Assembly (NCBI RefSeq): GCF_030463535.1 | Contig: NC_132878.1 | Location: 39,995,554 to 40,059,553, forward strand | DNA length: 64,000 bases | Source of the DNA: Salminus brasiliensis | Lineage: Eukaryota; Chordata; Actinopteri; Characiformes; Bryconidae | Direction of reading: 5' to 3' | Shown here: in pieces, positions 36,263-46,345 of the stretch | How the letters are laid out: every line of letters starts with the position of its first letter | Numbering within the stretch: position 1 is the first letter of the stretch | Position numbers and translations under genes: made by a program | Notes under the pieces: model-generated | What the model was told of the DNA's origin: nothing | What the model saw: only the letters and a program-made list of their open reading frames with translations | Database searches by the model: none

Positions 36263-37282
36263 ATGAAGTCAAAGGAATTGTCTGTAGACCTCCGAGACAA
36301 AATAGTCTCGAGGCACAAATCTGGGGAAGGATACAGAAAAATTTCTGCTGCTTTGAAGGTCCCAATGAGCACAGTGGCCTCCATCATCCGTAAATGGAAG
36401 AAGTTTGGAACCACCAGGACTCTTCCTAGAGCTGGCCGGCCATCTAAATTGAGTGATCGGGGGAGAAGGGCCTTGGTCAGGGAGGTGACCAAGAACCCGA
36501 TGGTCACTCTGTCAGAGCTCCAGCGTTCCTCCATGGAGAGAGGAGAACCTTGCAGAAGGACAACCATCTCTGCAGCAATCCACCAATCAGGCCTGTATGG
36601 CAGAGTGGCCAGGCGAAAGCCACTCCTTAGTAAAAGGCACAAGGCAGCCCGTCTGGAATTTGCCAAAAGGCACCTGAAGAACTCTCAGACCATGAGAAAC
36701 AAAATTCTCTGGTCTGATGAGACAAAGATTGAACTCTTTGGTGTGAATGCCAGGCGTCATGTTTGGAGGAAACCAGGCACTGCTCATCACAAGGCCAATA
36801 CCATCCCTACAGTCAAGCATGGTGGTGGCAGCATCATGCTATGGGGATGTTTTTCAGCTGCAGGAACTGCCAGACTAGTCAGGATAGAGGGAAAGATGAA
36901 TGCAGCAATGTACAGAGACATCCTGGATGAAAACCTACTCCATAGCGCTCTTGACCTCAGACTGGGGCGACGGTTCATTTTTCAGCAGGACAACGATCCG
37001 AAGCACACAGCCAAGATCTCAAAGGAGTGGCTTCAGGACCACTCTGTGAATGTCCTGGAGTGGCCCAGCCAGAGCCCAGACTTGAATCCGATTGAACATC
37101 TCTGGAGAGATCTGAAAATGGCTGTGCACAGACGTCTCCCATCCAACCTGATGGAGCTTCAGAGCTACTGCAAAGAAGAATGGGCAAAACTGCCTAAAGA
37201 GAGGTGTGCCAAGCTTGTGGCATCATATTCAAAAAGACTTGAGGCTGTAGTTGCTGCCAAGGGTGGTTCTACAAAGTATTAA
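36263..37282 (+). CDS. Tc1 (DD34E) transposase, full length, 339 aa
   Basis: This is the cut-and-paste transposase of the element. The 339 residues equal the usual Sleeping Beauty-like length of about 340. The N-terminal paired-like DNA-binding region has a first HTH at about residues 1-50 (DLRDKIVSRHKSGEGYRKIS), a GRP hook (RAGRPSKLS, about 56-64) and a second HTH at about 65-110. The catalytic domain holds D152 (LWSDETKIELFG), the glycine-rich KHGGGSIMLWGCF box (about 185-197), D243 (QQDNDPKHT) and E278 ([11 protein letters not shown]), with 34 residues between D243 and E278. ATG at 36,263 is the first in frame and the frame closes with taa inside the element. No stops, frameshifts or missing key residues. 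Activity is inferred, not shown. Confidence 0.95.
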   Translation: MKSKELSVDLRDKIVSRHKSGEGYRKISAALKVPMSTVASIIRKWKKFGTTRTLPRAGRPSKLSDRGRRALVREVTKNPMVTLSELQRSSMERGEPCRRTTISAAIHQSGLYGRVARRKPLLSKRHKAARLEFAKRHLKNSQTMRNKILWSDETKIELFGVNARRHVWRKPGTAHHKANTIPTVKHGGGSIMLWGCFSAAGTARLVRIEGKMNAAMYRDILDENLLHSALDLRLGRRFIFQQDNDPKHTAKISKEWLQDHSVNVLEWPSQSPDLNPIEHLWRDLKMAVHRRLPSNLMELQSYCKEEWAKLPKERCAKLVASYSKRLEAVVAAKGGSTKY

Positions 37283-37286
37283 GCAA

Positions 37287-37499
37287 AGGCTGTGAATACT
37301 TATGTAAATATGATTTCTTTGTTTTTTAATTTTAATAAATTTTCAGAACTCTCAAGAAAACTTTTTTCACATGGTCATAATGGGGTATTTTGTGTAGAAT
37401 TTTGAGGAAAGAGATTAATTTAATACAATTTGGAATAAGGCTGTAACCTAACAAAATGTGGAAAAAGTGAAGCGCTGTGAATACTTTCCGGATGCACTG
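37287..37499 (-). repeat. Right terminal inverted repeat with IR/DR motifs
   Basis: Reverse counterpart of 35,864-36,076. Differences are confined to the inner AT-rich part. Confidence 0.92.
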
Positions 37500-37501
37500 T
37501 A

Positions 37502-40110
37502 TGTTGCATCCAGGCAAAGAAGACCCTGATTGCTTTGTCCTCTCAGATTCCCGACCATGGAAGGCTTTGAAGGCACTAGGATTTGGACTACAGACACTTT
37601 ACGCAATTTCTTCTTATAAGAAGGCAGCTATAAGTAAATTTTTAAGCTCAACCTCAAGCAACATTATGTAGCAAATTGCCTTCAATTAACAGAAGAAACA
37701 GATCGAAAAGAACTGCGTAATGCTGCGTAACACAAGTCACATTTGTGTGAAATGCTGTAATATCTACCACATGCTTCTTTCATTTCAGATGCACATTAAA
37801 GCACAAGTTGTGTTTATGACAGTTGTGTAAAAAGAAATTGCACTCCTTAACTGTAGGGGCAGTCCAGAAGCAAAACATACCAATTCTCACAAAATGCTGC
37901 TTTAAATTATACTGTTTTCTTAATTGCGATGCAGCCCTGAAGCCCTAAATGTTTGGTTTTGATACATTTAGTCAGTTTGCTGTGAGAAGCAGCACATCAC
38001 CACCTGACATGTTAGTCTGCTAGTTAATGGAAAACTGGTTGCTATGCAAACCAGCATAGCAGCTTTTCCTGTGCCAATTCATATTTCGCCCACCATAAAA
38101 GGAACGTTTCATTTCATTTCACAACGTTTCAAGGCCAAATGTTTCTGTTTTAAATAAAGTCACACACTTAATCTTTATACACCAAAGAACAAGCTATAAT
38201 ACTGAACCAGTGTATACTATCTCACCTTGAACGTAGCAACAAGCAATGGAACTAGTTTCAGCTTTGAATGAAGGAATAGTCTCTGTACTAAACATTATGT
38301 GGCAGCCATCCGAGTTTGGTAGGTGTGTTGAAATGGAACGTTACAACATTACACATAAAACTATCACTGTTATCTGTTATATTTATGTTATATTTTTTTA
38401 CTATAACTGTTAAAAAATATAACTGTTTATCAGAAAACATTTGCCTGATCAAGTTGCTACGTCGTTGTTCTAGATTATGAGGTTTCTAAGAATAACTAAA
38501 TAAATTGGTTGGCCAATAGACTTTATGAATTTTCACAATAACTGACCACTGGGGATCCTTACGTTAACTACAACATGTGTCTTCACAAAACCTTCACAGA
38601 ACCTTAAATCTTTCTATAAATCATTGTGTTTCTCCATGATTTTCCTCACCTAAGTAGTATTACATATTTTAGTTTAAGTTATTTTACATGAACTACAGGG
38701 CAATTTAAAATGGTTTAAATCAGCTCAGTCAATTAAGTGAAAAAAAAAATATTAACGGGATCAAGTAACAAACCTGTTACCCAAAATGTTTTTTTTTACT
38801 ACTGTAACCCTTCTTTTACCTAAACTACTTCTTCATGCTAAAGCAAAGTGTGTTTCTGGCTGCTGTTACATAAGAAAGCTGTAGTAATGGATCACAGTGG
38901 AACTGTTCGGCTCTGTCAGGGCCGTGTGTGAATGGCTTGAGCACAAAACAGGTCGTCATCTCTTCTTGTGCAGAGGACAGAACTGTGCTGCTTAAATCAG
39001 CGCATTTATCTTTGCATCACGTTGGACGCCAACACGTGTGGAGTGCAGGCACTGGTGTTTCCCCCCATCCTGCCCGTGGAGCGCCTGTTTTGCAATCGTT
39101 TTTGTGAATTTTGTATGTTAACAAAACATGTGTGATTAACAGGTGTCTGTGAATGTTAAAGGGTTATTCACCAACTTATGAAAGCTTCTGCATAATTCTA
39201 TCATTGAGTAATCAAAGTCATTCAGAGTGCTTTAATGCGAGAGGGTTAATTGAAGAGAAACCCAACTAGGATTTCTTTACAGTGGTGGTGATGGAAACCA
39301 GTGGTGGTGAAGGTTATATGTAATGTGGATGATGTGTGTTTTATGTGTGTTTTGTTAATGTTGTTGTACACAAAAAATCCTAACAGCTAAAAGTTGACTT
39401 GATTTATTTTGAAAGGTATCCAGACATCAATGGTTCAAATAATCTACTTAAGTAAGTGCACTTATTGCTGACACAGGCATTCTGTTGTTTATGCACAGCT
39501 TATTATTACCTTGAAATAACATCCGAAGGGCTCCAGTGACCTGTGGATGGAGCAAGAAATGCCAATTCTCTATATTGCTGCCTTTATTTCTCTCTAAAAA
39601 AAGTATTATCAATAGGGAGCTACCTGGAGCATCTTAATGAGCCCCATGTCACCATGCCCAATGCCAAGTATTGGCTAGAGGTGCAAAAAGCGAACCAGCA
39701 CTCGGTTATGGAGCAGTGTAATTTTCTAAAGTGATTGAGCTTCTTCATGTACCTTTGGGATACTTTAGGGTAGCATTTGTGATCCAGTGTGAACTAATCA
39801 CCCATCACCTGTACCAGATCTCACTAAAGCTCCTGTGGCTTAAGGAAAGAGGGACACACTCTAACGTGCTGGTGTTGCTTCAATTCGTAATGAGTGAGAA
39901 TAAATGGACATGTTAAACCAAATGAACAAGGAAACAGGTGGACCCTGTGTCTTAATAGGAGGGTGAGTCTGTTGTGGTTATAATGCTTGCAATAGCATCA
40001 TGTCCAGTCATTCAAATTGAAATGCAGAGATGAAAGCAAGCAAGCAATCTGCTATGTTGCATATCTCAATGTTAGGCACTTTATACCTGCTCTGACAACA
40101 CACCCACTCA
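37502..40110. other. Intergenic sequence upstream of gpr6, nothing recognised
   Basis: AT-rich with short spurious open stretches. No transposon end or conserved exon was identified. Distal gpr6 regulatory elements could lie here but cannot be seen by eye. Confidence 0.45.
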
Positions 40111-40156
40111 GAGAGAGAGAGTGAGAGAGTGAGAGAGTGAGAGAGTGAGAGAGTGA

Positions 40157-40187
<31 letters not shown>

Positions 40188-40188
40188 C
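40110..40188 (+). repeat. GA-rich microsatellite (gagagagtga-type)
   Basis: About 80 bp of gagagtga/gagaga units immediately upstream of the CRE in the putative gpr6 promoter region. Purine-only tracts of this type are length-variable and can bind GAGA-type factors; that role is inference. Confidence 0.9.
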
Positions 40189-40190
40189 CT

Positions 40191-40198
40191 TGACGTCA
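40191..40198. promoter_or_regulatory. Consensus cAMP response element (TGACGTCA)
   Basis: A perfect 8-bp palindromic CRE at the end of the GA tract, about 660 bp upstream of the gpr6 ATG and about 250 bp upstream of a possible 5' UTR splice donor. GPR6 itself raises cAMP, so a CREB-responsive promoter would allow feedback. Whether it lies in the active promoter is inferred. Confidence 0.55.
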
Positions 40199-40438
40199 CT
40201 CAGGTTTATTACCGGTCTTCCCGGTTCCCACAAACACCAGTCCCTCGTGCTCTCTGCAGAAGTGTACAGTCAATGCCGTTCTTGGCTGGCCCCCTTCGAC
40301 ATCATCTCTCCTCTGTACGGAGAGAGGAACTGGAGAAAGCGGTTTACCTGAGAGAGCGTTTACGGACCGGGAAGAAGCCAGCTGAACAGTATTTCTTTCG
40401 CAGAAGGCGATCCCAGTTTTGCTCCATGTGAAGAAAAG

Positions 40439-40836
40439 GTACGCCCAGAACTGATACTCTGTGAAATCTGTCTCTATGAACTTTCCTGCGGCAGTTTGTC
40501 TGTTTTTAATGTCTTAGTGTACCTGTTCAGTCTCGCGGTTTGTTTTCAGCACCACGGACAGCTCCGCCCGTTTCCATGCGTTTCGCATGGAAACGGACGG
40601 AGCTGTCCGTGGTGCTGAAAACAAACCGCGAGACTGAACAGGTACACAGATTCAGACTGAGTGTGATTTTTCTGGAGGAGGTGTCTAAAGTGTATAAAGG
40701 CAGTTGCATTAGCTGTTCATCCTCGCTCACCTGTTTGTTAACTAAACTCTTAGCACCTCTCCCACATCAAGCCTTTTGACTTTTGGTTGTTTGTGTCTAA
40801 GACCTGTTCGCATTCAAGTCCCGTGTCTTGTTTCAG
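40439..40836 (+). other. Possible 5' UTR intron of gpr6
   Basis: A donor-like aagaaaag/gtacgc at 40,438/40,439 and an acceptor-like cttgtttcag ending at 40,836 would define a 398-bp intron just before the ATG-containing exon. Mammalian GPR6 also has an upstream noncoding exon. There is no transcript evidence here. The hairpin at 40,517-40,647 would lie inside this intron. Confidence 0.45.
40517..40647. repeat. Near-perfect 64-bp-arm palindrome (hairpin) with 3-nt loop
   Basis: Bases 40,517-40,580 pair with 40,584-40,647 around a ttt loop. I checked the pairs individually: 63 of 64 match, the only mismatch being C40567 opposite A40597. The arm contains ctcgcggtttgttttcagca and cacggacagctcc. 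It does not resemble any transposon end seen in the window. It is either a real inverted duplication or a sequencing/assembly fold-back. Confidence 0.95.
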
Positions 40837-40852
40837 GGCGATCGCCGGAGAG

Positions 40853-41896
40853 ATGAACGAGAGCGCAGCAACCAATGAGAGTTTGACGGGGCTCTCCGTG
40901 GCCTTGGGGGTGGAAGCCGAAGCCTTCAACAGCAGCGGCAGTCTCGCACTCTTATCCTCCTCTTCATCCTCCTCCTCCTCCTCCTTTTCTTCTTCCTCCA
41001 CGTCCCCTCTGGACTTCCCCGTGAACCCGTGGGACATCATGCTGTGCCTGTCCGGCACGGTGATCGCGTGTGAGAACGCCATCGTGGTGGCCATCATCTT
41101 CTACACCCCGACGCTGCGCACGCCTATGTTCGTGCTTATCGGCAGCCTGGCCACGGCGGACCTTCTGGCCGGCTTGGGTCTCATCCTGAACTTCGTGTTC
41201 CAGTACGTGGTCTCCTCGGAGACCATCAGCCTGGTTACGGTGGGCTTCCTCGTGGCCTCGTTCACGGCGTCCATTAGCAGCCTGCTGGCCATCACGGTGG
41301 ACCGCTACTTGTCGCTGTACAACGCGCTGACCTACGTGTCGGAGAAGACGCTGCACTACGTGCACCTGATGCTGGTGGGCGCGTGGGGCGCGTCGCTGGG
41401 CCTCGGCCTGCTGCCCGTGCTGGGCTGGAACTGCCTGGACGACGCCGAGGCGTGCAGCATCGTGCGGCCGCTACGGCGCGCCAACGTCACGCTGCTAGCC
41501 GCGTCCTTCTTCGTCATCTTCGCGCTCATGCTCAGCCTGTACGTGCGCATCTGCAAGATCGTGTGCCGCCACGCGCACCAGATCGCGCTGCAGCAGCACT
41601 TCTTCGCCGCCTCGCACTACGTGGCCACCAAAAAGGGCGTGTCGACGCTCGCCATCATCCTGGGCACGTTCGGCGCCAGCTGGCTGCCCTTCGCCGTCTA
41701 CTGCCTGGTGGGCGAGCGCGAGTACCCGGCCGTGTACACCTACGCCACGCTGCTGCCCGCCACCTACAACTCCATGATCAACCCCATCATCTACGCGTAC
41801 CGCAACGCGGAGATCCAGCGCTCAATCTACGTGCTGTTCTGCGGCTGCTTTCACTCCAACGTGTCCTACCGCTCCAGATCGCCCAGCGAGGTCTAG
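40853..41896 (+). CDS. gpr6: G protein-coupled receptor 6, 347 aa
   Basis: GPR6 belongs to the GPR3/6/12 class A receptors, which constitutively activate Gs and raise cAMP at the plasma membrane, mainly in neurons. The start is the first in-frame ATG (40,853), giving MNESAATNES like the mammalian MNASAAS start. N-linked sites are visible at N2, N8 and N26. A polyserine tract at residues 35-49, broken by one phenylalanine, precedes NPWD. TM1 is about 62-85, TM2 93-117, TM3 127-152 ending in DRY (150-152), TM4 169-191, TM5 210-234, TM6 263-286 and TM7 294-315 with NPIIY (310-314). ECL2 carries C194 and C201, and the tail has palmitoylation-type cysteines (C330, C332) and ends YRSRSPSEV, as GPR6 does. 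Single coding exon, GC-rich. GPR3 or GPR12 are less likely from the QYVVSSETISL and tail sequences. Confidence 0.95.
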   Translation: MNESAATNESLTGLSVALGVEAEAFNSSGSLALLSSSSSSSSSSFSSSSTSPLDFPVNPWDIMLCLSGTVIACENAIVVAIIFYTPTLRTPMFVLIGSLATADLLAGLGLILNFVFQYVVSSETISLVTVGFLVASFTASISSLLAITVDRYLSLYNALTYVSEKTLHYVHLMLVGAWGASLGLGLLPVLGWNCLDDAEACSIVRPLRRANVTLLAASFFVIFALMLSLYVRICKIVCRHAHQIALQQHFFAASHYVATKKGVSTLAIILGTFGASWLPFAVYCLVGEREYPAVYTYATLLPATYNSMINPIIYAYRNAEIQRSIYVLFCGCFHSNVSYRSRSPSEV

Positions 41897-42580
41897 AGCT
41901 GTCCTCAGAGACTCGCTCGAGAAGCGGCTAATCAGCACTGTAGTATCACAACCTCATAACTCCCAACTTTTTTTTTTTTCTGTTGTTAATAATAATAATA
42001 TAAACAATAATTATTGCTATTAGAAATCCACTTCATTTGAAAGCTGCTCTTTACATTGAACATTACGTTTGATGGCGAGTGGACCAGTATGTGCACTCCA
42101 GAAGGACTTCTGGTTTTTTTTACGGACGCATTACGAGGTTGTGTTACAGCAAACGCACTGCTGCCTTTTCACCCCTGCTTCACTGCTCGATGTGTCTGCA
42201 ACAAAAAAAGAGAACGTGTGAGTCCAAGGCTTGTCTGTCTGTCTGTCTGTCTGTCTGTCGCGCAGTTGCACTTTACTGAGACTCGAGCCAGCCGAGAGTC
42301 TGTCCTAATGCTGTGAACAACAACAACGACTTTCTGAATTCTGTGGTCGACGAAGCAACAAAATAAAGCATCAAGAATGTATTTCCAACCATCGGACGTG
42401 GGGAAAACATAGCACTTTAATATTTAAGTTTTGAAATGCCAAAGCAGTATTGTATAGGCCCGTATTTAAAGTTGTGAGTGATTTGTGTGACAAAGTTTTT
42501 TTATCTTGTAAAATAATCTATGACTGTACATTTTATACGAGACAGAGAACAGAAATAAAAACGTTTTTTCAAAAAAAAAA
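41897..42580 (+). other. gpr6 3' UTR with polyadenylation signals
   Basis: AATAAA occurs at 42,362-42,367 and 42,554-42,559, the latter followed by a T/A-rich segment. A (GTCT)n tract lies at about 42,234-42,258. The UTR probably ends near 42,580. Confidence 0.65.
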
Positions 42581-42779
42581 TCTTCCTGAGTTTCTACCTT
42601 CTACTGAAAGGTGCATATTCACAACAGATTAGCAATGAATAACTTCAACTCAAGCAGCGGGAATAAAGCCACACTGATATAAATGAAACAAGGTTAGGAT
42701 CAGGTTACATTGCCAATTGAATCCCATTTAATAAAAAAATCATCCTGCTTAAATACTCAAGTACTTCTGTTAATAACTT

Positions 42780-44360
42780 TTACAGTTACTAGAAAAAAGT
42801 AAGTGAACCACTTCCCTGGATTTCTGCCTTGGTTGCTACTAAAACAGGTTCTAAAACATCATCATTTAGGTCACAATTGTAGACAAATAAACATCTAACT
42901 AAACTAATAACACAAACAGTTGTACTGTGCATGTCCTGTATTGAGTATGTTGAGTAAACCTTCACAGTGCAGGCTAGAAAAAGTCAGTGAACTCTCAAAT
43001 CGAATAACCTGTAAACAGGGTTTGGTAGTCATAGAATACAAGTAATGGCATTGCATAATCAGGATACTTAAAAAAACAGTAACTGTGTTCCTTGACAGTG
43101 GTAGAAAAAGTAGGTAATTAGATTACACATGCATTTAAACAAATTACAAACAAGATTACATTACAGGCTAACAAGGATCACCATTACTAAGTATTACTAA
43201 GTATTTTTGTGAGTGATGGTGTGTTTGTGAGATGCTGTTGGTGTTGTTGATGTTTCTTTTTTTTATTTTTTTATTGAAGCACACTGAGCTAGCTAAGGGT
43301 AACAGAGCCCCCATGGAGAATTTTGAGCTTGCCTTTCCTGCATGCCACACTATTAAAATGCATTTAGTAATTTAAATTTCAAAAGAATATTTTTAAAAGC
43401 GGAAAGGCAAATATTATCAGTGTAAATGATACCTTCCTGCGGTAAATATTCTCTTAGCTTCAAAAGACCTCACTTGAATAAAAAAAATGTAAAGGTAAGA
43501 AAATCACCATTGAAGACCAATATCAATCATCCAAAATACCTGAAATAATCTAATTTCACATTTAAAATCTTTTACATTAACTTTGAAAAATTAAGATTTC
43601 CTGTAAAGTTCTGATTTTTGAGATAAGGTTTTGTTCCAGCAGCAATGGTAAACTGCAGTAGAATATGTTACATGAGGACACAAGATTGTCCCTGGTTTGG
43701 TATGTGGTGTCAATGCAGGATGGTTTCATATGAATTTGTTCAGTATTTCTTTTGTCTTTGTGTGAATACATAGCTTGAAAAAGACAAGTAAAAGGTTTTC
43801 AGATAACATTACGTAATCTTATGTCACAATTTGATTGTTGAACAAGCGATCAGTTATCGGAAATGGATTACATTTATTAAGTAACCCTCCCAACCCTGGC
43901 TGTTGAACGCTGCCTGTAGGAGCAATCACCTGCACCATATTTTGGACCATTTCTTGTTGCAAATGTATTTCAGTTTATAAAATGTTCTGTGATGCCTTGT
44001 TTGCACAACCCTCTTCAGGTCATGACACAAAACGATAAGGGTCAGGACTCATCATCATCACACATCTTCTTCTTTTTCAACGATTCTATAATTTATTTTC
44101 TTTTGTGCTTTGGGTCCTTTGTCCATTGTCCTGTTGCATCACCCAACATCTCTTCAGCTTGAGGTCATGGACTGCTGCCCTTCTCTTCTCTTGTAAGATG
44201 TCTCAATATACCATTAAATTTACTGTTCCCTTAATGATTGTAAGGTGTCCAGGTATTGAAGCAGAAAAACTTGAACATGAGAAGCTCCATAACACATTTC
44301 CCCTGTGTCACAATGGACAATGTATTGGACAGAGCAACTTCTGATGCATACCTCTAACAC
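42780..44360 (-). mobile_element. Tc1-like transposon, degraded, minus strand
   Basis: The left end (aaaaaagtaagtgaaccacttccctggatttctgcctt...tagacaaataaac...ttcacagtgcaggctagaaaaagt) matches the terminus of a common fish Tc1 family with repeated aagt.tgaac motifs. Transposase remnants read on the reverse strand at about 44,120-44,290 (gtcctgttgcatcacccaac...cttgaggtcatggactg). Diverged or foreign sequence lies between, and no right terminus was seen. Confidence 0.7.
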
Positions 44361-46137
44361 TTTTACTTAACATGTCAGATAACAACAGTAATCCTGGCTC
44401 CACAAAGTCAGGGACATAAAAACACTAAGTTATTAGTTACTAAGGCCATGTTTTAACAGAGATCTGTGTTTCCACGCTAGACCTGAGAGAAGGCGGGGTA
44501 TACCTAATTTACTTACACAGTCAATCTCCATCCTACTTCATGTTGATTCACATCTTATGCCAGTTCTTCCACACTGGCCCAGTCCTCCTTTAGCACTGAC
44601 CCAGTACTATCACAGGTTAGCTGCTGATTGTACAGAAGATTGTACTGAAAATATTTTTGCTACCTTTTTCTAATGTTTGTTTGTATTATTCTAAAGTGAT
44701 ATTGTAACATTATTTGTGCAATATTATTATTATATGTATATTATATTTTAGAAAAAAACTAAAAAAATGTTCACAGATCAATTAAGACTCAATGTTAACA
44801 ACACTAAGGTCTTACACAACAAAAGTATGTTTGATTACTAATGAATATTTGCTTATGAATATAAGCTTAATGAGATGTGCACCAAAATATTATATTCATA
44901 TTCATATTATATATCATATTATTACAATAAACATCTTTTCATGTTTAGTGATCGCATGTTTAGTATGTTACCAGGTGAAATGTGTCCTTCCATCACTGAA
45001 CTATCTATAGGTCAGATTTGTTAAAGCACCTCAGGTACTCAGTCCAATAATATGTAGTGCTATACTTCACCAAATGCTTTACTAAGGAGGGACTTTCTGA
45101 AATAAAGGGCAAAGAGCTGAATGAAACAATCACACTCACTGATTTCAGCCAACTATGCATTATTTCCAAAATAAATCCACAGCACATATAACCACTCACA
45201 CATGCAGTGAAGGAAAATGCTAAAAGTTGTAAATGCTTCAGTCTCTGTGCACATGCAGTGCTCACTTGTTCTGCCTTGCCAGCAATAAATCGGTGGTTGG
45301 CTTACCTTAATGAATCCTAAAGAAAGAATAAAATAAATCACACACAATTCTGCCTCGTAATACACATGATTCGAATGACCATTTACTGTTCACAGTAATT
45401 CCAATTATATTGTAAGTCATGTGTTTTTAAATGTAGGCCCTAATATCAGAGTACATTTAAGAGTACATTCATTCTGGCACTGGTGGTTCCAGGCAGTTTT
45501 TACTCACTGGTGTAACTTAGGAACAACTCAGCTAGTTTGCATTGCTTTCTGTTGTAGTCACCAATTAGTAATAAAAGTCGCAGAAGAAGCAAAAGGGTTA
45601 AAGAATCGACACAGATCTATATTTTGTACTGATTTTATGTAAGGTTTCATAAAGACAACTTTATAACTTAACTGTTCAAATTTTAGCCTGAAATCATACA
45701 AACTGACAAACTAAGCAAAAAAGATGCACAGCTCTCTGAACTCTCTCTAACGCTTTCTTCTTCTTGGCTCTGGTTATTTTTTTAAACAGCTTTTGCCATG
45801 GATGCTTGTAGAAAAAGAAAGACATTTTTGTGGCTTTTCATTTTAGCAGTGGCCAACCCTAGCTCAGCAACCCTAACCTCATGCTCTGAAATAAGGTTTG
45901 TGTTTTCCCTAATGCAATACACTTTATTCAACACACTGGCATATGTCCAGACTCTTCTTGAGCTTGGTCAGGTGAGTCAGTCATTTTTAGTTGCCGACTG
46001 GTCTTTTACATATCTAACTGTCTTTACATGTCTACAGTTTTATGCAAATGTTTAAAAAAAAAGAAGACCCAACATAGACACCTATAGTCTCCATTTGTGT
46101 AGAATGGACACAGATGGAATTTGGCCTCTACCTTTAA
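44361..46137. other. Intergenic; one weak exon-like site
   Basis: AT-rich. At 45,798 an ATG in a gccATGg context opens a short frame that looks like a signal peptide and meets a GT at 45,896. No partner exons were found, so it is not called as a gene. Confidence 0.4.
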
Positions 46138-46152
46138 CCCATTTTGTGAACA

Positions 46153-46189
<37 letters not shown>

Positions 46190-46345
46190 TAGTGAGCAAA
46201 CACATGCCCAGCACCCAGGAAGCAAAGAGAGTTAAGGTGCTTGCTCAAAGGCCCAAGTGGCAGCTTGCCAAGCCTGGATATTAAACCCACAACCCTGTCA
46301 TCAATAGCCCAGTACTCTACTGCCGCTGAGTGTGCTACACTTTTA
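46138..46345 (+). repeat. CA microsatellite joined to a SINE-like repeat
   Basis: (CA)n at about 46,150-46,183 is followed by actagtgagcaaacacatgccc...gttaaggtgcttgctcaaaggccc...gcccagtactctactgccgctgag. This combination is seen widely in fish genomes as a SINE-like repeat with a tRNA-like tail. The copy is diverged. Confidence 0.65.

Larger units (their letters stand above)
35864..37499 (+). mobile_element. Apparently intact Tc1 transposon (IR/DR type)
   Basis: The element is 1636 bp, flanked by TA at 35,862-35,863 and 37,500-37,501. Terminal inverted repeats of about 213 bp start cagtgcatccggaaagtatt and differ at only about four positions by eye. A direct-repeat motif aagtattcacagc lies at the outer and inner end of each arm (about 35,876, 36,062, 37,288 and 37,472), as in Sleeping Beauty-type elements. 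It holds an uninterrupted full-length transposase. Every structural part expected for mobility is present. Confidence 0.95.

Noticed and set aside
40787..40852. N-terminal extension of GPR6 starting at 40,787
   Set aside because: The frame there begins with TTG, not ATG, and a splice-acceptor-like site ends at 40,836. The first ATG (40,853) gives the family-like MNESAA start.
40964..41931. Long open frames on the minus strand and in the other plus frames across gpr6 (133 and 182 codons)
   Set aside because: They are shadows of a GC-rich coding sequence; their arginine/glutamine/histidine-rich translations have no domain.
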